Shown here one piece after another: positions 24,301-31,763 of a stretch of 64,000 bases of DNA; position 1 is the first letter of the stretch, and each line of letters begins with the position of its first letter. This DNA is from Echinometra lucunter (lineage: Eukaryota > Echinodermata > Echinoidea > Camarodonta > Echinometridae). The stretch lies in NCBI GenBank assembly GCA_029962745.1, contig CM057157.1:10111496-10175495 (forward strand), written 5' to 3'. Both the position numbers and the translations under genes were made by a program. The notes beneath the pieces are model-generated. The model did no database searches. It was given only the letters and a program-made list of their open reading frames with translations, and had not been told where the DNA came from.

Positions 24301-27300
24301 AATTGCTAAATTGTCTTTGATCACTGAATTCCTTGTATATTACAACCCCAACTTGCATGTTATCCAAGAGTCACAATTCTGTCCTTTTTAAAAAATAAGA
24401 GTGAAAACAAGTATTTTTGTAGAATTAGTATATTGATTTTTTTTTGTAGTTCATTAAGTGAAAGTCTGTTTTATTCCTCATTGTTGCCTTGTTAGGTTGA
24501 CCTGAGGCAATTGTTTGGGTCTTCTTCAGTATGACCACTGTAGTAATAGTATGAAAAGAAACCATTTGTAAAGTGATCCATTGGGAATGCATTCAGGATG
24601 ATGGAGATATGTCTATATCTTAACAATTTGTTTTCGAATTGATTAATTGTGTAAATAATGACAAATACCAGTGTGTTGAAAAATATTCCATTGTGTATGT
24701 TGCAAGTAATGAGTTTTTCCACCGATCAGTACTATATGCATGTTTTTGATGAAACTGCAGTTTTGATAAAAGATAAATTTATAGGCAAGAATGAGAGTTC
24801 AATAAATGAATGAAAAGTGAATTGCAAGTTCTTTTCTTGTGATTGGTTTAATGTTTCAAATCCTACTGTGGTAAAAATCTGACAGTGGAAGATGCTAGTT
24901 GTACATAATGTTGTTGTTGTTGGGTTTTTTTTTTTTACATAATACATTATATTGAACAATGAATGCAGAAATAAATGACTGAATGAAGAGTGAATGAAAG
25001 AGTAAATGAAAGAGTGAATAAAAGAGTGAATGAATGAATGAATGAATGAATGAATGAAAAATTGACTTCATAAATTAATGATGAAGAGAATTAGAAAACT
25101 GAATATATTTCATAAATTCATATATAATGAATATGAATTGAAAATGAATAAACGTAAATGAAAATTGAAAAAACAAACAAACAAACAAATCTAAAAAATG
25201 GTGAAAAATAATTTGAAAGCATATAAAAGAAGTGCGCTTCTTCAAACAATCATGGATGCAACACTTACTAGATAATAAGAAGCATAACTTTTTTTTAAAA
25301 GCCTATGTGCTCAGAATCATGAGAGAAACATTTTGGAAAACATCAAGAATGTCATTGTGGTTAGGTGACGAAGCTGACAGCACACGTCAGTTTAAGATTA
25401 TCGTGGTGACATACCCACAATACAGCCTCAGTCTGAAACGAGCCGCCCGGATAGAGGGGAAGTCAGAAATTGCCAGCTCTTCCAGACAGCCAAAATTGGA
25501 AGCATATGTTAAAGGAACCCTTTCCCTCTGTTCAGGCATCACATACACAAGATGAGGTCTTGCAAAGAAAGCCGATTCTGAAATTTGAATTGCTTTTGAA
25601 CAACATAGGCGATCTTGATGATATTTCCAACACATCATCTTTTTCTTTGTCTCTGTCTCCCTCCATCTCTGTCTCAATAGCTTGATTGGTAGAGCAGTGG
25701 CATCGTAATCTGGAGCCTGGGTTTGGAACCAAGTAGTGGCCTTTGGCAATCCTCATTACTAGGTCCCTCAGGGAGGACTCAAAGCCATTGATCCTCTGGT
25801 TGCTTAATACTGTCCAACATTCATGCTTTCTTAGCAGTCAGGTATCAAACCAAATCAACCAAGTAAATGTTGTCTCTTTCTTTCTCCATCTCTCTTTCTC
25901 CATCTCTCCCTCTTTCTTTCCCTCTATAAATACACAATACTTCCTCCAGAAGCATCTTCTTTCTTTATATTTCACTTATGCAATTCATTCGTTCTTCTTT
26001 TTTTCATCATCTGACATAACAAACAATACTATTATATACAATATAAACACAATGCCTGTATGAAAAGTTGAAAAATCATCAGTTACTTGTACAAGTATAT
26101 GTACACATATTTTCATTCACATGAAGAAGGACAAAGTATTCTGAATCAGAATCATTCAGAAATGTACATATCCTCTGTTAGGAACCAGAAGGGCATTAAC
26201 TCATATCATGTCATACACACGTAACATCCTTCTGGATCCAAACAGACAATATGTAATTAATTTTTAGTACAACAGAGTGCAGCTGATCATGAATCAGACA
26301 ATACAACAGATATTTTTGGAAACAAGATAAACTCATATGGTGCATAAAGATAGCTGTTTGCCAAGTTTGGGGCACTTTATACAATAACCTGAAGGGGAAA
26401 AAAGATTGATGCCTCAAATAATGAAATAGAAACATGGGCTACAAAGTCTTCCTGACAATGACAAGGAAAAATATGATAATTGTTATGTTTAGCAAAAGCC
26501 TTAAAAGTAATACGGCCAGGAAGTAGAGGTACCTCTACTTGGCTTTAAACAATGGATCTTGAAAATATTGATTAATCTGACTGAAATAAAGAATATTGTT
26601 ACTGCTAGCAGCAAATGAACTTTAATATGCTGGTGTAAAATACTCCCAAGAAAATAATTGGTCACAAATGCATTTTAAATGAAACAATAAACAGTTTCAG
26701 GCAAATTTGATTAATGATTATGCCATGAGAAATATTTTACACGTTTTGTTATTCTTTTACAAGATGCTTCTAAAGAAGCAAAGCAAGGAGGGCCATCACT
26801 TCATGTAAATTTCATTCCAACTTGTGATATTTCACATCATTACTTCATACCATATTCATATAATCAAATACTCTACAGAAAAAACTAATGAGAACTCATA
26901 CAATAGTTTACCAAAGAACACCACCTTTGAGAACTTTCTACTTTATCAGCTGAGTGTACTTAGGATATATCAGGGATATGGGAGTTTTACAGGGCTTCTC
27001 CCTGGAATCCTGGATATAAATCTTATGTCAAGCAAGCTTCACACAACATATTATATAATAAAAAATCAAGTACTTTATTTCAACCAAGAAATATGCACAA
27101 AAATTTAATCATGAATCAAATGGTTTATCTTAAAAAATTCATCTGCTGTACTTGGTCAAAAAGTTTTATAACCAATGGTCAAGGCCTGAAGGGAGAATTA
27201 TTTTCAAGAAAGCATTTATCTGGCTGTACATGTAGGTCTGAAAGCTACAGTGTGCATTACTTTGTCATTGTAAAAGAGGAATTATTCTACACTGTATAGG

Positions 27301-30300
27301 GTGCCCCCTAATGGCACTAGGACAAATGTATGCCAAGATGATATCCATCCTAGGAAATGAGAAGTCCTAATTCATGTTAGTTCCTTGTGTGAATGAGTGC
27401 TGAATAAAGATGAGTCAAGAGGAATAGAGAGAAAGGAAGGGGCACTTTGAGTGGGAGAGGGTACTGAAACTTGTAAAAGGGAGTGATGATTTGACCCTTT
27501 GATTTGTTTACATTTCGACATAATTGGGATAAGTCTTGGGCTGTGAAATTTCCAGCAGCATAATGAAGCTAAGCAATTAACCCATTTGTGACAGAGGTCC
27601 ACATTTTGTGGTTTGGCCTAATATCTTTTGATGCAAAGCCCTAAAAATCATACCAAATACATGAGCAGAAAGAGCAAAAAATTCTACACAAACTGTGCCC
27701 ATTTTGGTTGCCTCAATATTCGTTGTTTGATGCTGAAATTTTTTAAAAGGAAAATAGGCATTGAAATCCTTAAATTGGCAATGTGATAGAAAGTTTAAAA
27801 TGACTGTTTTCCCCTGCAAGTTTGCAACTTTTAGACTTCTCATCATAATTTCTGTCAATTTATATTCATTTCAGATACATGACGTTTTATAAGAAAAATG
27901 TAGCAATAAAATAAAAATGTTGGTATTGCCAATTTGAAATTTAAAAGCTGATCAAATTAGGCTTTACATAATTCCTGTCACAAATGGGTTAAGTCACTTG
28001 AGATAACTTTTACTCTTACAATATATCATGAACTATACAGAGAATAGTACCTCCAATTAATGATTAAATTAACAATTCTGCTACATAGAATTTGAACATT
28101 CTCCAACAGCCCATTGGTTGTCACTATTACCATGAATGAATAAGGAAAAGAAATAAACCCATAAATAGAAAGGGAAATGATTTTTTTTTTTTTTTTATGA
28201 AAGCAAATTTAGATCACACTGCTCTTGCCAATCAAATGTATGCATTTCAGATACTTTTGCAATGACCCAAATACAGGAAATAGTTTGGTTTACAGAGGAA
28301 GGAAAAGGAGTTGCAATTGAACAAGGAGAGTTTCTCCCTTATCTCATTTTATTATCTATGGTAGGTCAATAACCCATACTCATAATAAAAGGAAGAACAG
28401 TTTTGTTAGTGACATTTACTGTAGATGGATCAAACTCTGCCTACTTTGTACAAGGTTTGATCTGGAGCTATAGGAAAATAAAATTTCTGGGAATCAATTT
28501 TTACTAGTCTCATCTTCTGACTTCTAAAATATTGATGAAAAGGTCCTGTCACAGAGGTACCCATATACATGTATCAAGGCAAGTCAAAAGCTTGGAGAAA
28601 CAAGTCATATTAGCAAGCAAGTCCACAATTCGCATGCAATACTCACTGCATGCCATGTAATAGCATTTCATGCCTTAAACCTGTTGCCTATGGGAATCAG
28701 CTGGTTCCTGTATTAAGTCTATGGGAATTTGAGAATTCAGTAGTCAACGGGCTAAAAACAGTTCATCAGTAACAGAGGTTCCAGGAGGAATTTGGAATAT
28801 GGAAATATTTTTAATGTGACCCCTTTGGAAGCGCATTATAAGCGCGTTAGATAATAACATGATATGCGCTACACACAGGGTTGGCCAGTAAATACCGGGG
28901 CGGGAAATACCAGCCGGTAAATACCGCCTAGCATTTTTGGACAAAAACAGGAAATACTGGGAAATACTGGGAAATACTCCCAAAACAATATTTTTCATTA
29001 ATGAATTGTATTAAGATACACACATTATAGAGAAAAGGGCAAGATTAAACACCTAAGGCAAAGAAATGGTTACTTCTTCATGGTAGGGGATCATACAACT
29101 GCTTTAAATACACTGTATAGATACATGGGTATATATACGGCACGCTTACTGGGGCTGTGTTAAAGCAATGACTGGTAAATACCTCAGAGAATATTTTTCA
29201 CCCACATATTGGGCCAAAATGTACACATTCATGAGAAAAAGACAAGCTTTAACACATACATGTAGAGCAATGAAAAGAATACTTTTTTCATGTTGGGGGT
29301 CATATACTGGTATATAGGTATTTCCAGGGAAATTGGCAACCCTGGCTATACAAGAACGGAATATCATTTTAAATAACTACTTAGGAGCTTTGTAATATAC
29401 AGGTGTGTACTTCTGAATTGCATTTCAAATTGAATGCATTCTTATTTTGATCAGCATTTCCAAGAATAATATCTTCTTATCCCAATACTAAATTGCATAG
29501 TCTTGTACTTCCCATGAAAATCAAGTACTTATTCTCTATTCTGCATTAATTCCAATCCAATCTAATCCAATCCTGGATATCGTATCAATGGACACATGCT
29601 GTCAGACTCGTAGAATTCATGATTCACTGGTGTAACAAAAGAAAAAAAGATCAAAACAACATAATTGGATTACACCAATTATGCTGTTAATGGGTAACTG
29701 TCAAGATTCCTTGAAACCACTCAAGTGACTAACTGTGCTGCTGTCATGAAATCCTGAACAGGAACTGAATCTCGTAAATATACCATAGAGACCGGTTAGT
29801 GGGACTTCCCGACTAGACTACTGAGCCAAAATCTGGCAAAAAGTTACTTGTAAACATCACTTGTGAGGGCTAGCCAGTAATGAAGGAGAATGCTCTATTC
29901 TGACACAGAATGAATGTATTTTACCAGCTATGATCATGACTTATCACATTCCCGTGAATTCTAAGTGTGAGTAAACTCCAGCTGAGGTCTGTGGAAAAAT
30001 TGATTACATAACATTGTACTCAATAGGTTATTTCTGGCATACAGGCTCTGACACTAATAAAATCTATGTAGTGTGAACTGAAAGATGATCAAGATCAAAT
30101 GCATGTAGGTATTCATTTAAATAAAACTAGGAGATAAATACAACTAATCTTTATCTGTTTTATAAACAAACAAGTGAATCAGTCCCTGCCGGAAGTGTAG
30201 ATCTTACTATTTAAGCATTTTTACCATGAATTTTATTCTTGTATCATATGATCTTTATGCTTGTACACAGCCCTTTTCTGAAAAACAGCCATCGGCTGAT

Positions 30301-31763
30301 GGAAGTGTCAGTGAATAAATAAAATAAATGAATAAATTAATTGATTAATTAATCTTTGGAATGGCATTAATTCTGTAATTTCTGATAGATCCTTCTAGGT
30401 AAATGATGATGATAATGATGAACAGCATTTGTATAGTGCCATTTATCTGCAAAAACATTCAAAGGCACCCGGCTCCCTCAATATGTTACATAATTATATA
30501 TGTCACATAAATAGGAGAAATGAATTATCAATGAATATTTCTTAATCATAATTAATTTGCATAATTAATGAATTTCTAAATAGAAGTTTTGAAGCTCCCA
30601 CCAAGCCCTAACTTCATAATTAATGAATTCCGCATTCAAAATTTCAAACGGAAATTTAATGATTTACAGTGTACGTTGTAAGAACTATGTATCATATCAA
30701 AACTTTGACAGTTTACACTTCCTACAGCACTGAAAAGGCTAAAGGTTGCCCAGACTTTGGCCAGTTGTACTTAAATAGACATGGTTAATTGGTAATAGAC
30801 CCAGTAAATTGTTCTTGTGGATGTGGTTTGAATTAATGACCGGAAGAATTCATCCCTGAAATATGCTTTAATCAGACCAATATCCTTATCCTAAGAAAAT
30901 GAGTAATTATAACAGGCTTGGTTTTGAAATTATTACTACAATGTCATGAGAACTGCTCTCATTTTAAAGTTGCTTGAACTAATTCACATCTGTTCACAAT
31001 GAAACTTTTAACAGGAGATAATTGATGTCATTGACACTCTCAAACAAAGTTAAAAGCTTTGTCATACACATATGTATGTAATGTTACCGGAAGTGAGTCT
31101 ACCGTAAATAAGTAAACACACAAATAATATAGTAACATTCAACAATGATTGGAAGAGATCAACAATTGGTCAGGCTTCCTTAACAACCGATGAGTCATAC
31201 AGTGCATACATGTATGCCAGGGAAAATGTCTGTTTTCTTAGATTTTATGCAGAAAATAAAATGTCAAGTTGAAAAGCCGATGGACCTAAATATGAATGAC
31301 TACGGCAGAATTGGTACTAGTTACAAGAACTTTCAGCAAGAATATTTATCTTAGTTCAAATATGAATTGGATCAAATTGATCAGCCTTTCTACATGCTTG
31401 TACCTACATGTATGTACATACGGTCACCTTCACACGTCAAGTCTATGACATCTAAAGATTATTACCACCTTCCTATCCTATCATACTTTAAGCACCTGTA
31501 TATCAACATCAGAATTACTGCATCTCTCATCTTTGCATCAAACCTATGAAAAAATTTCCTCAAACCGAGAAATGGCAAACCAAACTGCCAACACAAACAA
31601 AAATGTCCAACCCCCAAATCTACTTGTTTACCTCACCAGATATGCTCTGACTAATGCCTGCTAGGACTTCAATCTTCAGCGTAACCATAGTAACTTGATG
31701 CTTTCGTGAGCAACCAGGATCAGGAAGCAGCAAGGCGTGCTTACACGATCCGCATGATGAATA
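428..31763 (-). CDS. CPLANE1: CPLANE1 (C5orf42/JBTS17) homologue, partial split gene
   Basis: CPLANE1 is a very large protein of the ciliogenesis and planar polarity effector (CPLANE) complex, which helps recruit intraflagellar transport proteins to the basal body. Mutations in the human gene cause Joubert syndrome 17. The coding segments, in transcript order, are 31763-31637, 25577-25415, 15426-15397, 15181-15050, 12525-12311, 10607-10189, 4939-4753, 1853-1619, 1161-935 and 654-428. Every junction keeps frame, and together they give about 654 residues. The last six carry blocks I recall in the same order from vertebrate CPLANE1: an LxxxWKxLY block, an ECY...AVRLW block, ARFMxxYFTNxxLY followed by PLPPLH, PEAVWLAHxLGDWK, and LPAPPxYCPQP. 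The first four exons extend the phase chain but I did not recognise them. Start and stop codons are not seen, and more exons must lie left of 428. Confidence 0.8.
935..1161 (-). CDS. CPLANE1: CPLANE1 exon, Ser/Pro-rich linker
   Basis: A strong acceptor (tttttcctttgcttctag) precedes 1161 and a strong donor (T|GTAAGT) follows 935. The exon is 227 nt, beginning with one base and ending with one base. The peptide runs TLDESLFLPPNLSPTSLLRE, then a linker with SPKPGKK, GSFSGSQRRGS and PIRKSSSV. The low-complexity, basic and Ser-rich character suggests a flexible or phosphorylated linker. Its position between the GDWK exon and the PAPPxYCPQP exon agrees with a similar variable segment in vertebrate CPLANE1. 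Confidence 0.8.
1162..1618. other. Intron, no feature seen
   Basis: This is the intron between the exons ending at 1619 and starting at 1161. A minus-strand open frame at 1275-1544 has no good splice sites. It is not needed, because the flanking exons join in phase (AG + A = Arg). Confidence 0.7.
1619..1853 (-). CDS. CPLANE1: CPLANE1 exon with PEAVWLAHELGDWK block
   Basis: The acceptor ctctctccttttatccatag precedes 1853 and the donor AAG|GTACCA follows 1619. The exon is 235 nt: 2 bases, 77 codons, 2 bases. The peptide IDERQIQITHEAVTSSVRQQ leads into DKWTVNMTLNLLLVSG and then LVPEAVWLAHELGDWKSAFA. The PEAVWLAHxLGDWK block matches what I recall of vertebrate CPLANE1 and is one of the two best identifiers here. 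An upstream open frame beginning at 2004 is intron read-through. Confidence 0.9.
1854..4752. other. Intron with two CT microsatellites
   Basis: This intron holds a (CT)n run at about 4309-4344 and another at about 4477-4513. The rest is AT-rich with no recognised element. Short open frames at 2857-3057, 3875-4096 and 4360-4575 show no coding character. Confidence 0.7.
4753..4939 (-). CDS. CPLANE1: CPLANE1 exon with ARFMSLYFTNRPLY block
   Basis: The acceptor cctttctcatctcag precedes 4939 and the donor CAG|GTTTGA follows 4753. The exon is 187 nt, phase 0 in, one base out. It reads KLPPASLTSTPVYVPYLANP, then QQRAVQSLARFMSLYFTNRP, then LYVFPPCSASPLPPLHVPSK. The real frame is not the ATG-started open frame on this strand at 4560-4880, which is a shadow. 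The ARFMxxYFTNxxLYxxPP...LPPLH pattern agrees with the recalled vertebrate protein. Confidence 0.9.
5882..5916 (+). repeat. (GATAT)n microsatellite
   Basis: About six copies of the pentamer GATAT sit between TTTGATTT and GATGTGATTA. Confidence 0.85.
9041..9476 (+). repeat. 218-bp near-identical tandem duplication
   Basis: The block beginning GAAAAAGGGCTACATTAAAG occurs at 9041 and again at 9259. Both copies run through the same purine tract, GATAACGGAAA, the AATTAACCCGTTAACTACTG motif and GACTTTGTACAGGGG. They differ by only a few bases, mainly in the length of GAGA and GGGA runs, so the duplication is recent or kept similar by gene conversion. Confidence 0.9.
9552..9568 (+). repeat. Poly-C run
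   Basis: A run of 17 cytosines follows a GA repeat. The minus strand is G-rich and could form quadruplex structures. It is also a likely site of assembly length error. Confidence 0.85.
10189..10607 (-). CDS. CPLANE1: CPLANE1 exon with CECYIKNLPAKAVRLWHLA
   Basis: The acceptor caccctctactctag precedes 10607 and the donor CAG|GTATAA follows 10189. The exon is 419 nt (2 bases plus 139 codons), the largest exon seen. It starts CECYIKNLPAKAVRLWHLAI, followed by a polar linker (ADPRPHPSHRKRRSQQ through SSKQLPEDTKTSF). A helical repeat-like segment comes next (QDQIVEASLLGILYTHLVEG, then ELQRVLELADSLITCQNVGT), and the exon ends RRLPDLPRKDMQ. The ECY...AVRLW opening and the later YxHL...LELAD segment resemble the TPR-like helical region of CPLANE1. 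Confidence 0.9.
10608..12310. other. Intron with G-run and partial repeat
   Basis: Near 11380-11600 there is sequence of repeat character, with ATAGGCGTGGACAGG (like a hAT terminus) and a 13-G run at about 11575-11587, but no matching second end was found. The rest is AT-rich with no feature. Confidence 0.6.
12311..12525 (-). CDS. CPLANE1: CPLANE1 exon with LVPIWKRLYRHV block
   Basis: The acceptor ttcttatttatgcag precedes 12525 and the donor AAAG|GTAAAA follows 12311. The exon is 215 nt: 1 base, 71 codons, 1 base. The peptide starts LVPIWKRLYRHVNKLLECST, continues with HFTRQQNELVQLLCYVQRQL, and ends LSNKAYLK. The closing G joins GA of the next exon to make Gly. The LxxxWKxLY and QLLCYVQRQL blocks match the recalled order in vertebrate CPLANE1 (a WRILY block and an LLCHLQ block), just before the ECY/RLW block. 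Confidence 0.88.
12746..12907 (+). repeat. (AAT)n/(AAC)n microsatellite
   Basis: About 160 bp of AAT triplets are interrupted twice by short AAC blocks, all inside the hAT-like element. Poly-Asn and poly-Tyr open frames here are translation artefacts. Confidence 0.95.
13360..13625 (+). repeat. Three tandem units with GCTCGCTTCGCTCGCTC
   Basis: Three diverged units of about 85-90 bp each carry ATCATATTnnAGAATTTnTnTTTGAAAAT, a CCAGAAAA block and a GCTCGCTCGCTTCGCTCGCTC-like end. They are internal to the hAT-like element. Confidence 0.8.
13870..13950. mobile_element. 81-bp TTAA-ended miniature inverted-repeat element
   Basis: The ends TTAACCTGTTG (13870-13880) and CAACAGGTTAA (13940-13950) are perfect inverted repeats, flush with TTAA. 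The internal text GGTTCCAGTAGCC recurs at 9478-9496 and, diverged, near 28690. This fits a small TTAA-targeting (piggyBac-like) MITE family, which is inference from the ends only. Confidence 0.65.
14616..14943. mobile_element. MITE with ~40-bp terminal inverted repeats and 6-bp target duplication, copy 1
   Basis: The left end TATGGTGGCCCTGAAGTACG and the right end CGTACTTCAGGGCCACCATA are inverted repeats that extend inward through CAGGTCATGTGC/GCACATAACCTG. The element is flanked by CTGGTC at 14610-14615 and 14944-14949. The interior is tandem, degenerate copies of a ~25-30-bp unit built on GAATTTC, GATGC and GGGTC. Open frames across it, on both strands, follow from the repeat and are not genes. 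A second copy is at 54311-54736. Confidence 0.85.
15050..15181 (-). CDS. Probable exon (phase-consistent with CPLANE1)
   Basis: The acceptor ttttaattgcag precedes 15181. The exon is 132 nt: one base, 43 codons, two bases. The peptide is LIADKSDYVTKHPGVAKEAV, then IAIRYFLSWIVGQEKGQIMQ, then CRH. The donor is GA|GTGATT after 15050. An AG|GC donor after 15056 would keep the same phase. Joined to the 12525 exon it gives ...CRH-E-LVPIWKRLY. Alternatively the frame simply ends: GAG is followed by TGA at 15046-15048, so this could be the last exon of a different gene. I did not recognise the peptide. Confidence 0.55.
15397..15426 (-). CDS. Probable 30-nt microexon
   Basis: A long polypyrimidine acceptor (acctttttctgttgtgttttcag) precedes 15426 and a donor (AG|GTAGCA) follows 15397. 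The exon encodes PYHEILLEK with one base in and two out. It fits both neighbours: GG + C completes Gly from the 25415 exon, and AG + A completes Arg into the 15181 exon, giving ...LRLYCG-PYHEILLEK-RLIADKSDY. The strong acceptor and double phase fit support it. Its small size keeps confidence moderate. Confidence 0.5.
16240..17170 (+). repeat. Three diverged copies of a dispersed repeat
   Basis: The phrase ACAAACAGCTCA followed by ATGCAAAGTCATC occurs near 16327, 16794 and 17063, each preceded by a GTGCCnAA/GACAAGG block. A linked palindromic part, CCAGAAGGGC ... CCTTCTGG (16873-16923), reappears at 26186-26236. The family is old and not classified. Confidence 0.6.
17940..18850 (+). repeat. 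Pyrimidine-rich minisatellite, ~108-128-bp units
   Basis: Eight units are marked by CTATTTATGTCTTATCTTCC at about 17947, 18055, 18163, 18275, 18403, 18517, 18627 and 18742. Each also carries CTCTCCTTATATATCTTC and a variable CT run, which causes the length variation. The plus strand is almost purely pyrimidine with few stops, so long Ser/Leu-rich open frames arise in all three frames. They are artefacts. The array lies about 1.2 kb upstream of the receptor's TATA box. Confidence 0.93.
18926..19605. mobile_element. Terminal-inverted-repeat element (GGTGGTATTCT ends)
   Basis: The left end GGTGGTATTCTAAACACCGT and the right end AGTTAAAACAGCCTCAGAATACCACC (written in part) are inverted. Internal inverted copies of CGGTATTCTGA-like sequence lie near 19010 and 19410. 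A possible 4-bp duplication, CAGG, flanks it (18922-18925 and 19606-19609). It has no transposase. The minus-strand open frame at 19181-19456 inside it looks non-coding. Confidence 0.75.
20039..20075 (+). promoter_or_regulatory. TATA box and initiator of the Ig receptor gene
   Basis: TATAAAAG lies at 20039-20046, with an initiator-like TTCAGTCT centred on A at 20072, 33 bases downstream of the TATA start. Upstream are ETS-type CTTCCTG sites (19875-19881, 19943-19949), AGGAAG (20008-20013) and an E-box CAGGTG near 20025. This is a canonical focused promoter, placed 490 bases before the receptor's ATG. Confidence 0.65.
20072..20561 (+). other. Predicted 5' leader of the Ig receptor gene
   Basis: If transcription starts at the initiator, the leader is about 490 bases. 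It contains upstream ATGs, such as the five-codon frame 20133-20147 (MEGR then stop). Translation may therefore be reduced or the leader may be spliced; candidate acceptor-like TTTTGCAG is near 20357. No confident intron could be placed. Confidence 0.4.
20562..22376 (+). CDS. Single-exon Ig-superfamily transmembrane receptor with ITAM-like tail
   Basis: This is a 604-residue type I membrane protein. Signal peptide is 1-23 (cleavage after AQA). Ig1 is about 30-136 (C45-C115, W62, KEAGNYAC before the second Cys; extra C55 and C96). Ig2 is about 142-235 (C164-C217, W178; extra C146 and C230). Ig3 is about 240-332 (C259-C315, W274). The membrane helix is 353-375 with no charged residue. There are ten N-glycosylation sequons outside. 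The cytoplasmic tail (376-604) has 15 tyrosines. Y569 QGL, Y584 TKL and Y600 ENI are spaced 11 and 12 residues apart, within the ITAM range. Y471 INM and Y490 ECM fit the PI3-kinase SH2 motif; Y438 LNT, Y471 INM and Y600 ENI fit YxN for Grb2. PTLPRK (554-559) fits a class II SH3 ligand. An in-frame TGA at 20541-20543 precedes the ATG, which has A at -3. No intron interrupts it. It is probably a surface receptor signalling through tyrosine kinases; the ligand is unknown and I name no orthologue. Confidence 0.9.
   Translation: MRSKEYFVNLFLISSVLITVAQAGILSTSPAKVLAQPSETVQLQCHYNINHRLTCDGSYLFWYHGNNVMVMNNTAPRKPQYTASLEQQYQNDSIQCTYTLNINDISIKEAGNYACIFIWYEGYYHYEQVMSEVIVVKRPRPEYPICSKKITTTEAGDKSLAFVCRSEKTMKEGLSLRWRNGYQILETKTNVSSGMMMAKYIMNGSKVIPNDTHEYVCEVMYNDVSLDQSCTIQAKMGVVINSLYHIKDTPEDSYATFTCSVNMSIPGIGFKRTWYYHGNKIDPRDVNDRFLVDSHAGELHVRNVTQTDGSEHIQCLVTSILGNGTADAMMIIQNDHGDTMFKNKSGNHYNTTLITALVAGAFSLVILVNVLLWFMKGKTKKTTRGFQRHPPPNIDNRPPVHPELIPYDTDDDAGNIYQYAETPYMKSKQCSLSDDFPYLNTGVAKLGDSQKLCSTEDISPYTVSNGIKNDYINMNKPAVHKLPSEDTDEYECMYQDTETCADSGRGSAYSTCTTESSLLKSVDPNHQYYQAIRTSAPLLDEEMPIIESLEDRAPTLPRKEGKKATSHDYQGLDKREIQSKDSVYTKLKQKQQKQDDSHIYENIA
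22377..24975 (+). other. 3' flank / probable 3' UTR of the Ig receptor
   Basis: This is AT-rich sequence without a gene. The first canonical AATAAA signals on the plus strand that I see are at 24801-24806 and 24970-24975, which would give a ~2.4-2.6 kb 3' UTR. A weaker AATATA-type signal near 22551 could end a short form. Confidence 0.35.
25018..25048 (+). repeat. (GAAT)n microsatellite
   Basis: Tandem GAAT tetramers sit inside a longer run of GAATGAAAGAGT-like sequence. Confidence 0.8.
25415..25577 (-). CDS. Probable exon, unrecognised domain (phase-consistent with CPLANE1)
   Basis: The acceptor caattcaaatttcag precedes 25577 and a strong donor (GG|GTATGT) follows 25415. The exon is 163 nt: 2 bases, 53 codons, 2 bases. 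The peptide is SAFFARPHLVYVMPEQRERV, then PLTYASNFGCLEELAISDFP, then SIRAARFRLRLYC. Composition and complexity are clearly protein-like. The phases fit the exon at 31637-31763 upstream (G + AA = Glu) and the microexon at 15397-15426 downstream. I do not recognise the sequence and cannot place it on vertebrate CPLANE1. Confidence 0.65.
25675..25830 (+). repeat. tRNA-derived SINE-like sequence
   Basis: The sequence AGCTTGATTGGTAGAGCAG (25679-25697) resembles a tRNA 5' half with an RNA polymerase III A box. GGGTTTGGAACC (25719-25730) resembles a B box at roughly tRNA spacing. A non-tRNA body follows (AGGGAGGACTCAAAGCCATTG). It is a degenerate SINE rather than a functional tRNA, since stem pairing is poor. 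Confidence 0.55.
27577..27992. mobile_element. TTAA-flanked MITE with perfect 18-bp ends
   Basis: The left end TTAACCCATTTGTGACAG (27577-27594) and the right end CTGTCACAAATGGGTTAA (27975-27992) are perfect inverted repeats, giving a 416-bp element. TTAA target plus CCC-starting ends is the piggyBac pattern. There is no transposase, and the minus-strand open frame at 27577-27858 is incidental. Confidence 0.85.
28876..29344. mobile_element. hAT-like MITE with CAGGGTTG ends
   Basis: The left end CAGGGTTGGCCAGTAAATACC is inverted relative to the right end at 29317-29344, which finishes GGCAACCCTG. The flanking 8-mers are GCTACACA (28868-28875) and GCTATACA (29345-29352), 7 of 8 identical. The interior has repeated GGGAAATACT. 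End motif and 8-bp duplication point to hAT. Confidence 0.75.
31637..31763 (-). CDS. Probable exon, unrecognised (phase-consistent with CPLANE1)
   Basis: The acceptor ttactgaggttcctcttag precedes 31763 and the donor TG|GTGAGG follows 31637. A second donor six bases on, GAG|GTAAAC, would change phase. The exon is 127 nt: 42 codons plus one base. The peptide is YSSCGSCKHALLLPDPGCSR, then KHQVTMVTLKIEVLAGISQS, then IS. It joins the 25577 exon to read ISQSIS-E-SAFFARPH. Its upstream partner must end in phase 0 and was not found. Confidence 0.5.

Larger units (their letters stand above)
15427..25414. other. ~10 kb intron on the minus strand, hosting the Ig receptor gene on the plus strand
   Basis: If the exons at 25415-25577 and 15397-15426 belong to one transcript, this whole span is its intron. 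It contains three diverged repeat copies (16.2-17.2 kb), the pyrimidine minisatellite (17.9-18.85 kb), an inverted-repeat transposon (18.9-19.6 kb) and the complete plus-strand Ig receptor gene with its promoter. No minus-strand exon was recognised within it. 22.4-24.9 kb is AT-rich, probably the receptor's 3' UTR and flank. Confidence 0.5.
25578..31636. other. Intron or spacer with several MITEs
   Basis: This holds a tRNA-like SINE (25675-25830), a copy of the CCAGAAGGGC repeat (26186-26236), a TTAA-flanked MITE (27577-27992), a diverged TTAA-type small element (about 28676-28756) and a hAT-like MITE (28876-29344). The rest (29.4-31.6 kb) is AT-rich with nothing recognised. Confidence 0.6.

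Noticed and set aside
25679..25730. Functional tRNA gene
   Set aside because: A- and B-box-like words are present but the cloverleaf stems do not pair, so it is called SINE-like.
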